This document shows, piece by piece, positions 50,644 to 61,022 of a DNA stretch of 64,000 nt (the stretch's first letter is position 1; the number at the start of each line of letters is the position of its first letter). The stretch is taken from positions 1 to 64,000 of the forward strand of contig NZ_RKKU01000019.1 in NCBI RefSeq assembly GCF_003797945.1. Direction: 5' to 3'. The position numbers and the translations under genes were made by a program. Origin of the DNA: Pseudomonas neustonica (GTDB lineage: Bacteria; Pseudomonadota; Gammaproteobacteria; Pseudomonadales; Pseudomonadaceae). The notes under the pieces are model-generated. The model worked only from the letters and a program-made list of their open reading frames with translations. It ran no database searches and was not told where the DNA came from.

Positions 50644-53385
50644 ATGTTTGCGCCTTTAATGAGAAAGCTGTTGGGAAGCAAGAACGATCGTGAGCTGAAG
50701 CGGATGGGTAAGGTCGTCAGTGCAATCAACGCACTGGAGGAAGAGCTTAACGCTCTCAGCGACGAGCAGCTCAAAGCGAAAACACCGGACCTGAAGCAGC
50801 GCGCGCTGGACGGTGAGCCACTTGAATCAATTTTGCCCGAAGCTTTTGCCCTGGTACGTGAAGCCAGTAAGCGCGTTATGGGTATGCGGCATTTCGATGT
50901 GCAGATGATTGGTGGTATGGCATTGTTTGAAGGCAAGATTGCCGAGATGAAGACCGGTGAGGGTAAAACCCTGGTCGCCACTCTGCCTGTCTATCTCAAT
51001 GCGCTATCCGGTAAGGGCGTGCATGTGGTGACGGTGAACGATTACCTGGCCACGCGTGATGCCAATATGATGCGCCCGCTTTATGAATTCCTGGGGATGT
51101 CGGTTGGCGTCGTAGTGCCATTCCAAGACCCGGAAGAAAAGCGCAATGCGTATCGGTGCGATATTACCTACGGCACTAATAACGAGTTGGGCTTTGACTA
51201 TCTTCGCGACAATATGGCGTTCCGCATGGAAGATAAATTCCAGCGGGAGCCAAATTTTGCGGTGGTGGATGAGGTTGACTCCATCCTGATTGACGAAGCG
51301 CGGACGCCGTTGATTATCTCCGGCCCGGCTGAAGATAGCTCACGTCTTTATACCTCCATTAATACGCTTATCCCTTTGCTCAAGCGTGGCTACCCCGCTG
51401 AAGAGGCCGAGGAAGAAGTCGATGGCCATTACAGTATTGATGAGAAAACCCGCCAGGTAGAGTTGAACGAGGCGGGTCACCAATACGTTGAAGAGTTGCT
51501 GGTCAAGGAAGGGCTGCTGGCAGAGGGTGATAGCCTTTACGCCGCACAGAACCTGAACCTCCTGCATCACGTGCACTCGGCCTTGCGTGCGCATACGTTG
51601 TTTCATCGCAATGTAGAGTACATCGTACAAAACAATCAGGTATTACTGGTCGACGAACATACTGGTCGTACTATGCCGGGCCGTCGCTTGTCAGAAGGCC
51701 TGCATCAGGCCATTGAGGCGAAGGAAGGGTTGAAGATTCAGGCTGAGAGCCAGACCCTCGCCTCCACGACTTTCCAAAACTACTTCCGTTTGTACCCGAC
51801 GCTGTCAGGTATGACGGGCACGGCGGATACCGAGGCTTTTGAGTTTCGCCAGATCTATGGTCTGGACGTACTGGTTATCCCTACCAACAAACCCATGGTT
51901 CGCAAGGATCACAATGATCTGGTGTACCTCAGCATTGATGAAAAGTTTGCCGCTATCGTCGCAGACATCAAGCAGTGCATGGAAAGTGGGCGCCCAGCTC
52001 TGGTCGGTACAGCATCAATCGAGTCCTCAGAGGTGGTTGCCCAGTTACTGACTCGGGAGAAGATCCCGCACAAGGTTCTGAACGCCAAGTACCACGAGAA
52101 AGAAGCCGAGATTATCGCCCAGGCCGGTCGGCCAGGCGCGGTAACTATCGCAACCAACATGGCGGGTCGCGGCACCGATATTATCCTTGGCGGCAGCTGG
52201 GAAGCTGAGGTGGCAAGTCTGGAGAACCCGAGCGAGCAGCAGATAGCTCAGGTCAAGGATGAGTGGCAGCAGCGTCACCAGCAGGTGCTTGAGTCCGGTG
52301 GTTTGCACATTATTGCGTGCGAGCGTCACGAGTCGCGTCGTATCGATAATCAGCTGCGTGGTCGCGCTGGTCGTCAGGGCGACCCGGGTTCCAGTCGTTT
52401 TTACCTGTCGCTGGAAGACAGCCTGATGCGCATTTTTGCATCAGACCGGGTTAAGAACTTCATGAAGGCATTGGGTATGGAGAAAGGCGAGGCCATCGAG
52501 CATCGCATGGTGACCAATGCCATTGAAAAAGCGCAGCGCAAGGTTGAAGGTCGCAATTTCGATATTCGTAAGCAGCTGCTGGAATACGATGATGTGGCCA
52601 ATGAGCAGCGTAAGGTCATTTACGGTCAGCGCAACACCATTCTTGCCAGTGAAACGGTATCGGAAACCATTCAGGCTATTCGTGAAGACGTGGTAGCCGA
52701 TGTGGTCAGTCAGCATATGCCCAGCGGCAGCTTGCCCGAGCAATGGGACATCGCTGGACTGGAACAGCAGCTTGCTACTGAGCTGGGCCTGCACCTGCCG
52801 GTTCAGCAGTGGCTGGATGAGAATGAAATGCTGGCCGAAGAAGGTGTCAGTCAGCGCGTGTTGGAAGAGTTGGTGCTTGCTTACGAAGAGAAGGAGCTGC
52901 TGGCTGGCGCAGACGCTATGCGTTCTTTCGAGAAGCAGATGTTACTGCGTGTATTGGATGATCTGTGGAAAGAGCATTTGGCAACCATGGACCACCTGCG
53001 TCAGGGTATTCATCTGCGCGGTTATGCGCAGAAAAATCCCAAGCAGGAATACAAGCGCGAAGCATTCAACCTCTTCGAAGAGATGCTGGGTAACCTTAAG
53101 CGCGACACTGTGCGGGTTCTGAGTCACGTGCAGATCAAGCGTGAAGACCCCGCAGAAGAAGAAGCGCGGCTGCGACAGCAGGCCGAAGAGATGCAGAAGC
53201 GCATGCAATTCAAGCATGAAGAAGTTGCCGCTGTCGCCGATGCAGACAGTGCGGCTGATCAGTCTGCAGAGCCTGCCGCCGCGGGCACGCCTGTCACACG
53301 GCAAGGCCCTAAGGTGGGTCGCAATGAACCATGCCATTGTGGTTCTGGCAAAAAATATAAGCATTGCCACGGGCAGATAAGCTGA
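50644..53385 (+). CDS. secA: Preprotein translocase ATPase SecA
   Basis: A 913-residue motor that pushes unfolded proteins through SecYEG. Walker A is MKTGEGKT (102-109), the DEAD-type segment is [18 protein letters not shown], and the second nucleotide fold contains [13 protein letters not shown] and [20 protein letters not shown]. The C-terminal zinc motif is complete (C897, C899, C908, H909), as needed for SecB binding. A 7-bp hairpin (CTGAGCC/GGCTCAG) spans the stop codon. Confidence 0.98.
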   Translation: MFAPLMRKLLGSKNDRELKRMGKVVSAINALEEELNALSDEQLKAKTPDLKQRALDGEPLESILPEAFALVREASKRVMGMRHFDVQMIGGMALFEGKIAEMKTGEGKTLVATLPVYLNALSGKGVHVVTVNDYLATRDANMMRPLYEFLGMSVGVVVPFQDPEEKRNAYRCDITYGTNNELGFDYLRDNMAFRMEDKFQREPNFAVVDEVDSILIDEARTPLIISGPAEDSSRLYTSINTLIPLLKRGYPAEEAEEEVDGHYSIDEKTRQVELNEAGHQYVEELLVKEGLLAEGDSLYAAQNLNLLHHVHSALRAHTLFHRNVEYIVQNNQVLLVDEHTGRTMPGRRLSEGLHQAIEAKEGLKIQAESQTLASTTFQNYFRLYPTLSGMTGTADTEAFEFRQIYGLDVLVIPTNKPMVRKDHNDLVYLSIDEKFAAIVADIKQCMESGRPALVGTASIESSEVVAQLLTREKIPHKVLNAKYHEKEAEIIAQAGRPGAVTIATNMAGRGTDIILGGSWEAEVASLENPSEQQIAQVKDEWQQRHQQVLESGGLHIIACERHESRRIDNQLRGRAGRQGDPGSSRFYLSLEDSLMRIFASDRVKNFMKALGMEKGEAIEHRMVTNAIEKAQRKVEGRNFDIRKQLLEYDDVANEQRKVIYGQRNTILASETVSETIQAIREDVVADVVSQHMPSGSLPEQWDIAGLEQQLATELGLHLPVQQWLDENEMLAEEGVSQRVLEELVLAYEEKELLAGADAMRSFEKQMLLRVLDDLWKEHLATMDHLRQGIHLRGYAQKNPKQEYKREAFNLFEEMLGNLKRDTVRVLSHVQIKREDPAEEEARLRQQAEEMQKRMQFKHEEVAAVADADSAADQSAEPAAAGTPVTRQGPKVGRNEPCHCGSGKKYKHCHGQIS

Positions 53386-53520
53386 GCCTTTGGCTCAGTA
53401 GCTCCAAGCGCTAAGCTCCAAGCTACGTCAAACAGTCTGACAAAGCACTTGACAGCTTTCGCCAAAACTTAAAACTATTTGCAGCTTGCAGGGGGCGGCC
53501 ATCCGCCTTGCAGCTCCCCT
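53382..53520. repeat. Degenerate AGCT(C/G)CAAGC-type intergenic repeat cluster
   Basis: AGCTCCAAGC occurs at 53400-53409 and 53414-53423. The opposite-strand form GCAGCTTGCAG and CTTGCAGCTCC follow around 53480-53515. Similar AAGCTGCAAGC-like repeats are common in Pseudomonas intergenic DNA. A TTGACA (53449-53454) inside the region may be the -35 of argJ, but its -10 is weak. Confidence 0.45.
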
Positions 53521-53542
53521 TTCTTTCTTTGGAGTTTCCGCT

Positions 53543-54760
53543 ATGCCTGTCGGTCTTGGCCCATTGCCTGTTATGCACCCAGTCCCCGGCTTCCGTCTTG
53601 GTATTGCATCGGCAGGCATCAAGCGAGTTGGCCGCAAGGATGTCGTCATAATGGAGGCCGCCGAAGGCGCAAGCATTGCAGGCGTGTTCACCACTAACGC
53701 ATTTTGCGCTGCCCCGGTTACGCTGACGCGCAAGCACCTGAGCCACTCTCCCCGCTATTTGCTGGTTAACACCGGCAACGCTAACGCGGGCAGTGGCAAG
53801 CCAGGCATGCAGGCCGCTATAAGCACTTGTGAGGCCCTGGCTAAACTGAATGGTGTTGCCCTGGAGCAAGTGCTGCCGTTCAGCACGGGCGTTATCGGAG
53901 AAGTGCTACCGGCTGCCAAAATTATCGATGTCATGCCGGCGGCTTTGTCTGACCTGTCTGAAAGTAATTGGGCTATGGCGGCCGAAGGCATCATGACCAC
54001 CGATACTCAGCCGAAGGGTAGTAGTCGCCAGATCACCTTGGCCGGTCAACTGGTGACTATTACCGGTATCTCAAAGGGGGCGGGCATGATCCGCCCCAAT
54101 ATGGCTACCATGCTGGGTTATGTCGCTACTGATGCCAAAGTGGCGCAGCCTGTGCTGCAGCAGATGGTAAAAAAGGCGGCAGATCTGTCGTTCAACCGTA
54201 TCACCATTGACGGTGACACCAGCACCAATGACTCTTGCATGCTGATTGCTACCGGGCAGGCGAATATGCCTGAGATAAACACGGTTGAGAGTGCCGAATA
54301 TCAGCAATTGAGCGAGGCGATCAATGCAGTGATGCTGGAGCTGGCTCAGGCAATAGTGCGTGACGGTGAGGGTGCTACCAAGTTCGTGACTATTCAGGTG
54401 AACGGTGGCGGTAACCGCGATGAGTGTCTGGATGTCGGTTATGCCGTGGCGCATTCGCCGTTGATCAAGACGGCGCTGTTTGCATCTGACCCAAATTGGG
54501 GTCGTATTTTGGCCGCTGTAGGCTATGCCGGGGTGCCGAGTCTGGATGTCGAGAAGATTGACGTCTATCTGGATGATGTCTGTATCACGCGCCAGGGCGG
54601 CCGTGCTGAAGACTACCGCGAAGAGCAGGGCGCCCGTGTGATGGCGCAGGCCGAAATTACTATCCGCATCGAGCTTGGTCGCGGTGAGTTCAGTGAGACC
54701 TTATGGACTACTGACTTGTCGCATGAGTACGTGCGAATCAATGCCGAATACAGAACCTGA
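53543..54760 (+). CDS. argJ: Bifunctional glutamate N-acetyltransferase / amino-acid acetyltransferase ArgJ
   Basis: A 405-residue arginine biosynthesis enzyme that moves acetyl from N-acetylornithine to glutamate. It starts at ATG 53543 with GGAG upstream; a longer reading frame is rejected. The self-cleavage site lies in KGAGMIRPNMATML, with Thr189 as the new N-terminal nucleophile. The GDTSTNDSC segment is conserved. Position after secA matches Pseudomonas. Confidence 0.97.
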   Translation: MPVGLGPLPVMHPVPGFRLGIASAGIKRVGRKDVVIMEAAEGASIAGVFTTNAFCAAPVTLTRKHLSHSPRYLLVNTGNANAGSGKPGMQAAISTCEALAKLNGVALEQVLPFSTGVIGEVLPAAKIIDVMPAALSDLSESNWAMAAEGIMTTDTQPKGSSRQITLAGQLVTITGISKGAGMIRPNMATMLGYVATDAKVAQPVLQQMVKKAADLSFNRITIDGDTSTNDSCMLIATGQANMPEINTVESAEYQQLSEAINAVMLELAQAIVRDGEGATKFVTIQVNGGGNRDECLDVGYAVAHSPLIKTALFASDPNWGRILAAVGYAGVPSLDVEKIDVYLDDVCITRQGGRAEDYREEQGARVMAQAEITIRIELGRGEFSETLWTTDLSHEYVRINAEYRT

Positions 54761-54769
54761 TGTATTTTG

Positions 54770-54798
54770 GCCTGGCGGCAGCTTGTCGCCAGGCTTTT
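54770..54798 (+). terminator. Terminator after argJ
   Basis: GCCTGGCG (54770-54777) pairs with CGCCAGGC (54787-54794), then TTTT. It ends the secA/argJ side before the pilus cluster. Confidence 0.85.
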
Positions 54799-54821
54799 GC
54801 TTGACCGCTGTGCTGTTAGTC

Positions 54822-55340
54822 TCAGGGTAAGCAGTAGCTTGCCGGGATTTCACTGGCATCCATCCTCAGGCGGCCAACGCGGTTAATAATGAGCCTTCTG
54901 CCATCGCCGCCTTGCTGTGCCGGACACAGGTAAAGGGTGCCAGCAAGGAAGCCTCCATGCAGCAGCTCAGACTCTCCCATCGCGTTGTAGCGTAAATACT
55001 TCGCTAACGCGCCACTGCCATGTATGTGGCTGACCCGAGCGGCAAAATCTTCTGCCAGCAACTCGTCTTCAGCATCGAATGCAGCATTACGATTGTGATC
55101 AATGAAAATGCGCCAGCCCTCGTTCCAATCTCCGTTCAGCGGTGCCATGGTCACTGCCTGGTTGCGTCGCAAAGCCTCTTCGCGGGTTTGTTGAATGCTG
55201 CGTGCCAGTTGTTCCTTGCCGACGTCCAGACGATGGCTATCTACCAGCTTGCCAAATGAAGGTAGCCCAATACTCAGGATTAAGGTGATTACTGCCAGTG
55301 CAGTAAGCATTTCAACTAGAGTAAAACCGCCATTTTTCAT
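54822..55340 (-). CDS. fimT: FimT-like minor pseudopilin (GspH/FimT family)
   Basis: A 172-residue type IV pilin-like protein from the ATG at 55340 (GGAGAGAG upstream). The prepilin signature GFTLVEM with Glu at +5 is followed by the hydrophobic helix LTALAVITLILSIGLPSF, then a GspH-type C-terminal domain. Some FimT proteins bind DNA for natural transformation, but I cannot show that here. It is divergent from the fimU operon, a usual arrangement. Confidence 0.87.
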   Translation of the reverse strand: MKNGGFTLVEMLTALAVITLILSIGLPSFGKLVDSHRLDVGKEQLARSIQQTREEALRRNQAVTMAPLNGDWNEGWRIFIDHNRNAAFDAEDELLAEDFAARVSHIHGSGALAKYLRYNAMGESELLHGGFLAGTLYLCPAQQGGDGRRLIINRVGRLRMDASEIPASYCLP

Positions 55341-55487
55341 CGCTCTCTCCTTGAGCATGAGTCGCTTTGCAGGGCCGGCAAGTTAAAACGCGCCTGTCAT
55401 CCCCTCTATCTGACCGACTATCGGTGCAAGCAAGACCTTGCCGAATACAGTGCCTATATTGTACGAACTACTAGGAGGGTTGTTTTA

Positions 55488-55952
55488 ATGCGAAGTGTGA
55501 AGGGGTTCACCATACTAGAGCTGATGATTACGCTGGTTGTTGCTGCCATAGTGTTAAGTCTTGCTGTACCTTCCTTTCAGCGAACTATTGCGAATAATGC
55601 AGTTAGATCGACTACGAGCGATTTGGTTTCCGCCTTAAATGCTGCTAGGGCCGAATCCATGAGCTCCCGTTCATTGGTTACGGTGTCACCTGTGGGAGGG
55701 GACTGGGGTAACGGCTGGACTATCGTTCATCAGTCTTCTGTAAATAGTGACGACGCCTATCAGCTTGCCGATAAGGTGAGGATTCGTAGTGATATCGCCT
55801 CAGTGATATATAGGCCCGAGGGAGGGCTGACCGCTGCAGGAAGTAACATCACTATCTGCCACGAGGATGCAACTGTCGATGGGCGGCGGATAACGCTTTC
55901 TTTTCTTGGGCGCGCGACTGTTGAGCAAATCGCAGGAGGGTGTGGAGCATGA
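55488..55952 (+). CDS. fimU: Minor pilin FimU (GspH/FimT family)
   Basis: A 154-residue prepilin beginning MRSVKGFTILELM, with the cleavage site after Gly and Glu at +5. The hydrophobic helix ITLVVAAIVLSLAVPSF and a GspH domain follow. FimU joins PilVWX and PilE in the complex that initiates pilus assembly and holds PilY1 at the tip. GGAGGG precedes the ATG. It overlaps pilV by 4 bases and begins the pilus operon. Confidence 0.87.
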   Translation: MRSVKGFTILELMITLVVAAIVLSLAVPSFQRTIANNAVRSTTSDLVSALNAARAESMSSRSLVTVSPVGGDWGNGWTIVHQSSVNSDDAYQLADKVRIRSDIASVIYRPEGGLTAAGSNITICHEDATVDGRRITLSFLGRATVEQIAGGCGA

Positions 55953-56455
55953 GAATAGTGTCGATGCGAAGTTCGCAAATTGGCATAGGCATGATAGAAG
56001 TGCTTATTGCAGTGCTTGTCCTGGCGGTTGGCGCTCTGGGGTTTGCAGGGGTACAGCTGGTGGCTATGCAGAAATCTGAGGATGCCAACTACCGAAGTGC
56101 GGCGATGTTGATCGCGCAGGATGCGGTAGAGCGAATTCAAGCGAACTCAGCCAAGATCGATGATTACAGGAGAAGCGGGGCTATAGCTACCCCCGCTAAT
56201 GCTCCCAGTCAGACGTGCGGGGCTGGCTGTGACGTGAGTGGGCTCGATCTCAGTCAGTTGGCATGGTCGGCGAGTCAAACGCTGCCAAATGGGCAAATCA
56301 AGATTGATGATTGTGACTTCAATGGCCTGACATGTGTCGTGCTGAATTGGGGAGAGCGTGACGGTGCGGCGAACAGTATTGACGCGTGTACGAGCGCAGA
56401 CGGCGTGAATTTAGCTGAGGGTTCTAACTGCTTGGTAATGGAGTTTATTCGATGA
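55949..56455 (+). CDS. pilV: Minor pilin PilV
   Basis: A 168-residue prepilin with the cleavage motif GIGMIEVLIAVLVLAVGALGFAG. The PilV family is supported by its place and by the domain with paired cysteines (QTCGAGCDVSG). It starts within the fimU stop and overlaps pilW by 4 bases. Overlapping codons suggest fixed stoichiometry within the tip complex. Confidence 0.88.
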   Translation: MRIVSMRSSQIGIGMIEVLIAVLVLAVGALGFAGVQLVAMQKSEDANYRSAAMLIAQDAVERIQANSAKIDDYRRSGAIATPANAPSQTCGAGCDVSGLDLSQLAWSASQTLPNGQIKIDDCDFNGLTCVVLNWGERDGAANSIDACTSADGVNLAEGSNCLVMEFIR

Positions 56456-57246
56456 GGCGGTCACAGCGAGGGCTTACCCTGGTAGAACTTATGATCGCGT
56501 TGCTGCTTGGTCTACTGCTGAGTCTTGCGGCCATACAGCTTTTGATCACTAATCAGCGGACCTTTTCGCTGCAGGATGCCGTTACAGGTGTGAATGAAGA
56601 TGGGCAAACGGTGCTGCGATATATCGCGGCAGATATTCGGAATGCAGGGCGTGGCAGTCAGGTTGAAGGTTTCGTCCAGCCTGTGGTGCAGGCTCTCTCT
56701 GTTGACGACGCCGAAGGTAATTCGGTCGCGTTTCAATCCGCAGATGGAGGCGCTGGCGGTAATGATGTCTTGGTAGTGAGCTATCTGGCCCAGAGAGCTT
56801 GTCAGGGGGCTGACTTAACCGCAGGTGGTGCTAATCCAGAAGGGGAAATCGTCGTTAATCGCTATTATGTAGTGGATGAGAGCTTATGGTGCTCAAGCTT
56901 GCGCAAGTCGGGAGCAGGAGGTTACGCCGCATTGGCACCTAATGCTGTAGAGCTGATTTCTGGGGTTGAGAGTTTCCAGGTGCTATATGGTGTTGATGGG
57001 AGTCTAGACAGTGATATAGGCGCGACGAAGTTTGTATCTGCTGCTGGCTTGGTTGCTGATGATTCCGTTGTGTCTATTCGAGTAGGCTTGCTACTGCGTA
57101 GTAGCGACACAACATTGCCTGTGCCAGCGGGCGGCCAGACGCTTTCAGTGCTTGATCAGCAGGTTGTTACGCCGGAAGATCGTGCAATTCGCCGTGTATT
57201 CTCTACAACAGCTCAAGTCCGTAATGTTAATTGGGATGGTATTTGA
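56452..57246 (+). CDS. pilW: Minor pilin PilW
   Basis: A 264-residue prepilin: MRRSQRGLTLVELMIALLLG at the start, with cleavage after Gly and Glu at +5. The long C-terminal domain fits PilW (NEDGQTVLRYIAADIRNAG is typical). It is part of the tip-priming complex. Confidence 0.9.
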   Translation: MRRSQRGLTLVELMIALLLGLLLSLAAIQLLITNQRTFSLQDAVTGVNEDGQTVLRYIAADIRNAGRGSQVEGFVQPVVQALSVDDAEGNSVAFQSADGGAGGNDVLVVSYLAQRACQGADLTAGGANPEGEIVVNRYYVVDESLWCSSLRKSGAGGYAALAPNAVELISGVESFQVLYGVDGSLDSDIGATKFVSAAGLVADDSVVSIRVGLLLRSSDTTLPVPAGGQTLSVLDQQVVTPEDRAIRRVFSTTAQVRNVNWDGI

Positions 57247-57247
57247 T

Positions 57248-57769
57248 ATGACTTCGCTACTTAATGGCGGTTTGGCGCAGCGAGGCTCTGCATTGATCGT
57301 TTCGTTATTTATTCTTCTTATGGTTTCGGTGCTAGGCATATCCGCGATGCGGACAAGTATCTACTCTTCTAAGGTCGCGACGGGCGTGCAGGCGGATACT
57401 ATGAGTTTTGATGCTGCGGAGTCTGCTGTGGCGACGAGTTTGGCTCTCTTGCGTGGCCTTAATGACGCAGAGCTCTCATGGTCAATTCTTGATGGTAAGT
57501 CTATACAAACCTGTTTGCAGTCGGATGGGACGTTGAAGAACAGTGAGTGTGATGCGTCGGATCATATGGATTCGCGAGATCTACTGCAGGCGGGAAGTTA
57601 TATTGTGCACTTGAAGAATAACTGTCGCATGGTTTCTGGAAGTGATGTGGAAATATACCGGGACTATGTAATTGATGTGTTAGGTGAGAGCAGTATGCAG
57701 TCTTATCAGATTGAGAATAATCATTTGCAAGAGGCCTTGAAATTAGGGCTCGACTGCATTCAGCTTTGA
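57248..57769 (+). CDS. pilX: Minor pilin PilX
   Basis: A 173-residue protein from ATG 57248, one base after pilW. The N-terminus QRGSALIVSLFILLMVSVLGISAM is PilX-like, lacking the Glu+5 seen in other pilins, as is common for this family. The C-terminal domain is small with several cysteines. The region is noticeably AT-richer than the dcw cluster. Confidence 0.85.
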   Translation: MTSLLNGGLAQRGSALIVSLFILLMVSVLGISAMRTSIYSSKVATGVQADTMSFDAAESAVATSLALLRGLNDAELSWSILDGKSIQTCLQSDGTLKNSECDASDHMDSRDLLQAGSYIVHLKNNCRMVSGSDVEIYRDYVIDVLGESSMQSYQIENNHLQEALKLGLDCIQL

Positions 57770-57785
57770 GGTTGGGGAGGTAAAA

Positions 57786-60700
57786 ATGAAACTTTTTACT
57801 CGTTATGCTCGTGTCGTTTTTCTCGGTGCGGTGGCGATGTTTTCCTCTGGTCAATTATGGGCTGAGGATGTTGAGGTATATTACTCTGAAGTATTGTCAG
57901 ACGATTCGGTGAACAAGAATATTGCGAACGTCATGATTATGCTTGATAACTCAGGCTCTATGCGCAATTGCGAAATAGGCTCGGGAGCTAATTGGTGTAC
58001 GGGGAGCGATTGGCGTGAGCGCAGAATCAACCTCCTCAATGATGCGATGGAGACGATACTTGATGACGCCGATGAGAATGTAAAAATAGGGCTGGGGCGC
58101 TTCAATAACTCGAGTAACGGTGGATATGTCATGGTGCCGGTAATGCCGGTAACTGAAAAGACTCGTCCCTATTTTGATGATGCGCTTAATTCGATTAACC
58201 CTAGTAGAAACATTCAATATCCTTCTGGCGGTATGCCGAGCACTGGCACTCCAACATCCCTTGGCTACGAGGAGATGGCCGATTATATGCTTGGGCGTAG
58301 CAGTAGTAATACGTACTCTTCTTCAGAGAATAGGTTTTGTCTAAAAGATGAGTATGAAGAGCAATGTACTACTGAATATGAATACTCGGATGGGCAGCCC
58401 GTAAGCTATTGTGACGTAAATGAAGCGTCTTGCTCAATAACATATGGTGGTTGGCGAGTATTGCCCGCTAACGAAAGTTGTACTGTTGGTGAGGTTTGCC
58501 GTATTAGCTGGGGGGCGTGGATAAGTTATAACTGGTGGCAGCCTAGGCCCTCTTGTCCCGCGAGCGCAGCGACTTGTGAATACGATGATAGCCGTTGGTG
58601 GGATCTTAAGTATAGAACGGGGCTTTATCAAGAACGCGAAGTTTCTTATACGGAAAGTTTAGTCGCTAACGAGGTGACTTACTGCGAGATGGTCCCTACT
58701 GGTAGCTGCGCAGAGTATGCTCAAATAACCTCAGGTTCTAGCTACGACTCTCCCGTTGTGCAGGCTAATCAGTGTGAATCGAATCACATCATCATGTTCA
58801 CGGATGGAGCGCCTTCAGGCGACAGCCCTGGCAGTGTGGAGCTGGTTTCTTGTACGTCTGGGTCGTACAACTGTCAGGTCCGTATCGCGCGTAATCTGAA
58901 TCGAGAAAACAACGCGATTGGTCGTGAAATCAAAACCCACAATATCGGCTTGTATATGGAAAGTAGTACTCTCGAAAATATGCAAAGCGTGTCCGCGGCC
59001 GGTGGTGGTAGCACCTATAACTCTGATAATGCTGAGAGTCTGCTCCTGGCGTTCCAGTCGACCCTCGACTTAATCGCGGACGAAGCGAACACAATGGTTT
59101 CGCCGGGCGTGGCAGTGAGCCAAAGCCAGCGGTTTCAGCATTTGGATGAGATGTATTTTTCGTTGTTTAAGCCGCTGCAAAGCAGCTTTTGGCACGGTAA
59201 CCTTAAGCGTTACCGAGTTGAGGTCGAGGATGGCGAGGCCTCCTTTTATGACGTGTCCGGCAATAATGCGATGAGTGGTAGTGAGTTTTCTTCTTCATCC
59301 CGCAGCTGGTGGAGCCGCTCAACGGACGGCGCTGATATCATGCTGGGTGGCGCTCGTGATCGATTGCAGTCGTCGGCACGCAGGCTTTTTTACTCCTCAT
59401 CTCCTGGCGGGAGTCTGCGCCGGTTTGATCTAGACGACTTCACGAATGCGCAGCTTTTTTTGCCGTCCGAGGCGACGGACGCAGTTCGTGGCAATGTTGA
59501 GCGGGAGTTGCTGACTATGTGGGGAGATCCGTTACATAGCCGCCCATTAATGGTTAACTATGGTGGTACGATTGTTGGCGAAAACTTCGATGAAGATAAT
59601 ATTGTTTTCGTTTCGACTAACGCTGGCATGCTGCATGCGATTGACACCAGCAATGGTGATGAAAAGTTCGCTTTTATGCCGTATGAACTTATCTCGAAGG
59701 CATCCAGTTACACGGTTAACCGCTTGCCATTGGCCGGCGGGAATAAGCGTCAGACATATGGCCTGGATGGAAGCTGGGCTGTTTTGCGCGAGCCAGGTGA
59801 CTCAATCGAAGATGCTCCCTCTAAGGTTATGATTTATGGGGGTATGCGGCGTGGCGGCAATAGTTACTACGCTTTGAATGTCACTAACGTGAGTAGCCCG
59901 CAGTTAGCATGGCAGGTTACAGGTGGATCGGGTGATTTTGTCGACTTGGGACAGACTTGGTCTACTCCGAAGTTGGCGCGTTTCCCCACCGGCGATGGCG
60001 AGAGTGTTCCGGTGGTGATTTTTGGCGGTGGTTACAGCCCGGCAGATCACGATGATCATAAGGAGCTTCGTGCTCAAGACGAGAAGGGCAACGCGATCTA
60101 TGTGGTGAATGCTGACACCGGCGAGCTGGTTTGGTCGGCGGGCAGCCGGAGTGGGAATGTGGTAACTGCGGTCTCGCGTATGACTCACTCAATTCCGGGT
60201 AGCATCGCTGTGGTTGATACTGACTCTGATGGTGTGGTTGATCATCTGTATTTCGCTGATTTGGGTGGGCAGTTGTTCCGGGCAGATATTGATGGTTCAG
60301 AGGCTAGGTCCCACAGTGTCACACTGCTAGCTCGTTTAGGTGGCTCTGGTGAGAATCACCGTCGTTTTTACGAGCAGCCAACGGTGTCCTACGTACGCGA
60401 TGGCGCCAATTCGAGCTATTTTGTGTCGCTTGCATCAGGGTATCGTAGTCATCCACTAGACGATGAAACACAAGATGCGTTGTTTGTGTTGAGCGATCGA
60501 GAACCTTTCGGTGGTCCTGCGAAGCCGGCGGCGACACTGGTCGATTTTACCAATGTGTCTACTGGCGCTCAGCCTGATACCACCAAGCGTGGATGGTATA
60601 TGCAACTGAATAAGGCTGAAGGGGAAAAGTCGTTGTCCTCACCTGCTGTCTTTAATTATGAGGTACTGTTTACAACGTATTCGCCAAGCTCTGCGTCGGA

Positions 60701-61019
60701 TGATGAGCGCGATCCTTGTTCCGTCAGCTATGGGAAGTCTTATCTTCACAGGGTTGACTTGCTAACGGGACAGGGTGAGCGTTACGCACTCTTGCAACCT
60801 GGCCTGCCTCCAGGCGTTACCGTGCTGTTCGGCGAAAACGGTGACACTGCAATTGTCGTCGGCACGGAGACTGTTTCCCCCAGTGGTCCTGGCAATCCCC
60901 CGAATCCCCCGAATCCTCCTGGTGGTGATGTGCGTGACCTGCGCCATGGTCGCTGGATGCAGTTGACGCCCGATGCTGCAGGGGCTATCAAACTGCCTGA
61001 AAGCGGACAAGGAGATTAA
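57786..61019 (+). CDS. pilY1: Type IV pilus tip adhesin/assembly factor PilY1
   Basis: A 1077-residue secreted protein with a signal peptide (1-26). A von Willebrand A-type domain at the N-terminus has a MIDAS motif D54-N-S56-G-S58. The C-terminal part (about 560-1010) is a PilY1 beta-propeller with an EF-hand-like calcium loop D811-T-D813-S-D815-G-V-V-D819. Between them, C185 to C308 form a segment with ten cysteines and seven tryptophans. A proline-rich stretch lies near the end (PGNPPNPPNPPGG). PilY1 counteracts PilT-driven retraction, senses surfaces and binds host cells in P. aeruginosa. It follows pilX by 16 bases and precedes pilE. Confidence 0.93.
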   Translation: MKLFTRYARVVFLGAVAMFSSGQLWAEDVEVYYSEVLSDDSVNKNIANVMIMLDNSGSMRNCEIGSGANWCTGSDWRERRINLLNDAMETILDDADENVKIGLGRFNNSSNGGYVMVPVMPVTEKTRPYFDDALNSINPSRNIQYPSGGMPSTGTPTSLGYEEMADYMLGRSSSNTYSSSENRFCLKDEYEEQCTTEYEYSDGQPVSYCDVNEASCSITYGGWRVLPANESCTVGEVCRISWGAWISYNWWQPRPSCPASAATCEYDDSRWWDLKYRTGLYQEREVSYTESLVANEVTYCEMVPTGSCAEYAQITSGSSYDSPVVQANQCESNHIIMFTDGAPSGDSPGSVELVSCTSGSYNCQVRIARNLNRENNAIGREIKTHNIGLYMESSTLENMQSVSAAGGGSTYNSDNAESLLLAFQSTLDLIADEANTMVSPGVAVSQSQRFQHLDEMYFSLFKPLQSSFWHGNLKRYRVEVEDGEASFYDVSGNNAMSGSEFSSSSRSWWSRSTDGADIMLGGARDRLQSSARRLFYSSSPGGSLRRFDLDDFTNAQLFLPSEATDAVRGNVERELLTMWGDPLHSRPLMVNYGGTIVGENFDEDNIVFVSTNAGMLHAIDTSNGDEKFAFMPYELISKASSYTVNRLPLAGGNKRQTYGLDGSWAVLREPGDSIEDAPSKVMIYGGMRRGGNSYYALNVTNVSSPQLAWQVTGGSGDFVDLGQTWSTPKLARFPTGDGESVPVVIFGGGYSPADHDDHKELRAQDEKGNAIYVVNADTGELVWSAGSRSGNVVTAVSRMTHSIPGSIAVVDTDSDGVVDHLYFADLGGQLFRADIDGSEARSHSVTLLARLGGSGENHRRFYEQPTVSYVRDGANSSYFVSLASGYRSHPLDDETQDALFVLSDREPFGGPAKPAATLVDFTNVSTGAQPDTTKRGWYMQLNKAEGEKSLSSPAVFNYEVLFTTYSPSSASDDERDPCSVSYGKSYLHRVDLLTGQGERYALLQPGLPPGVTVLFGENGDTAIVVGTETVSPSGPGNPPNPPNPPGGDVRDLRHGRWMQLTPDAAGAIKLPESGQGD

Positions 61020-61022
61020 GTC

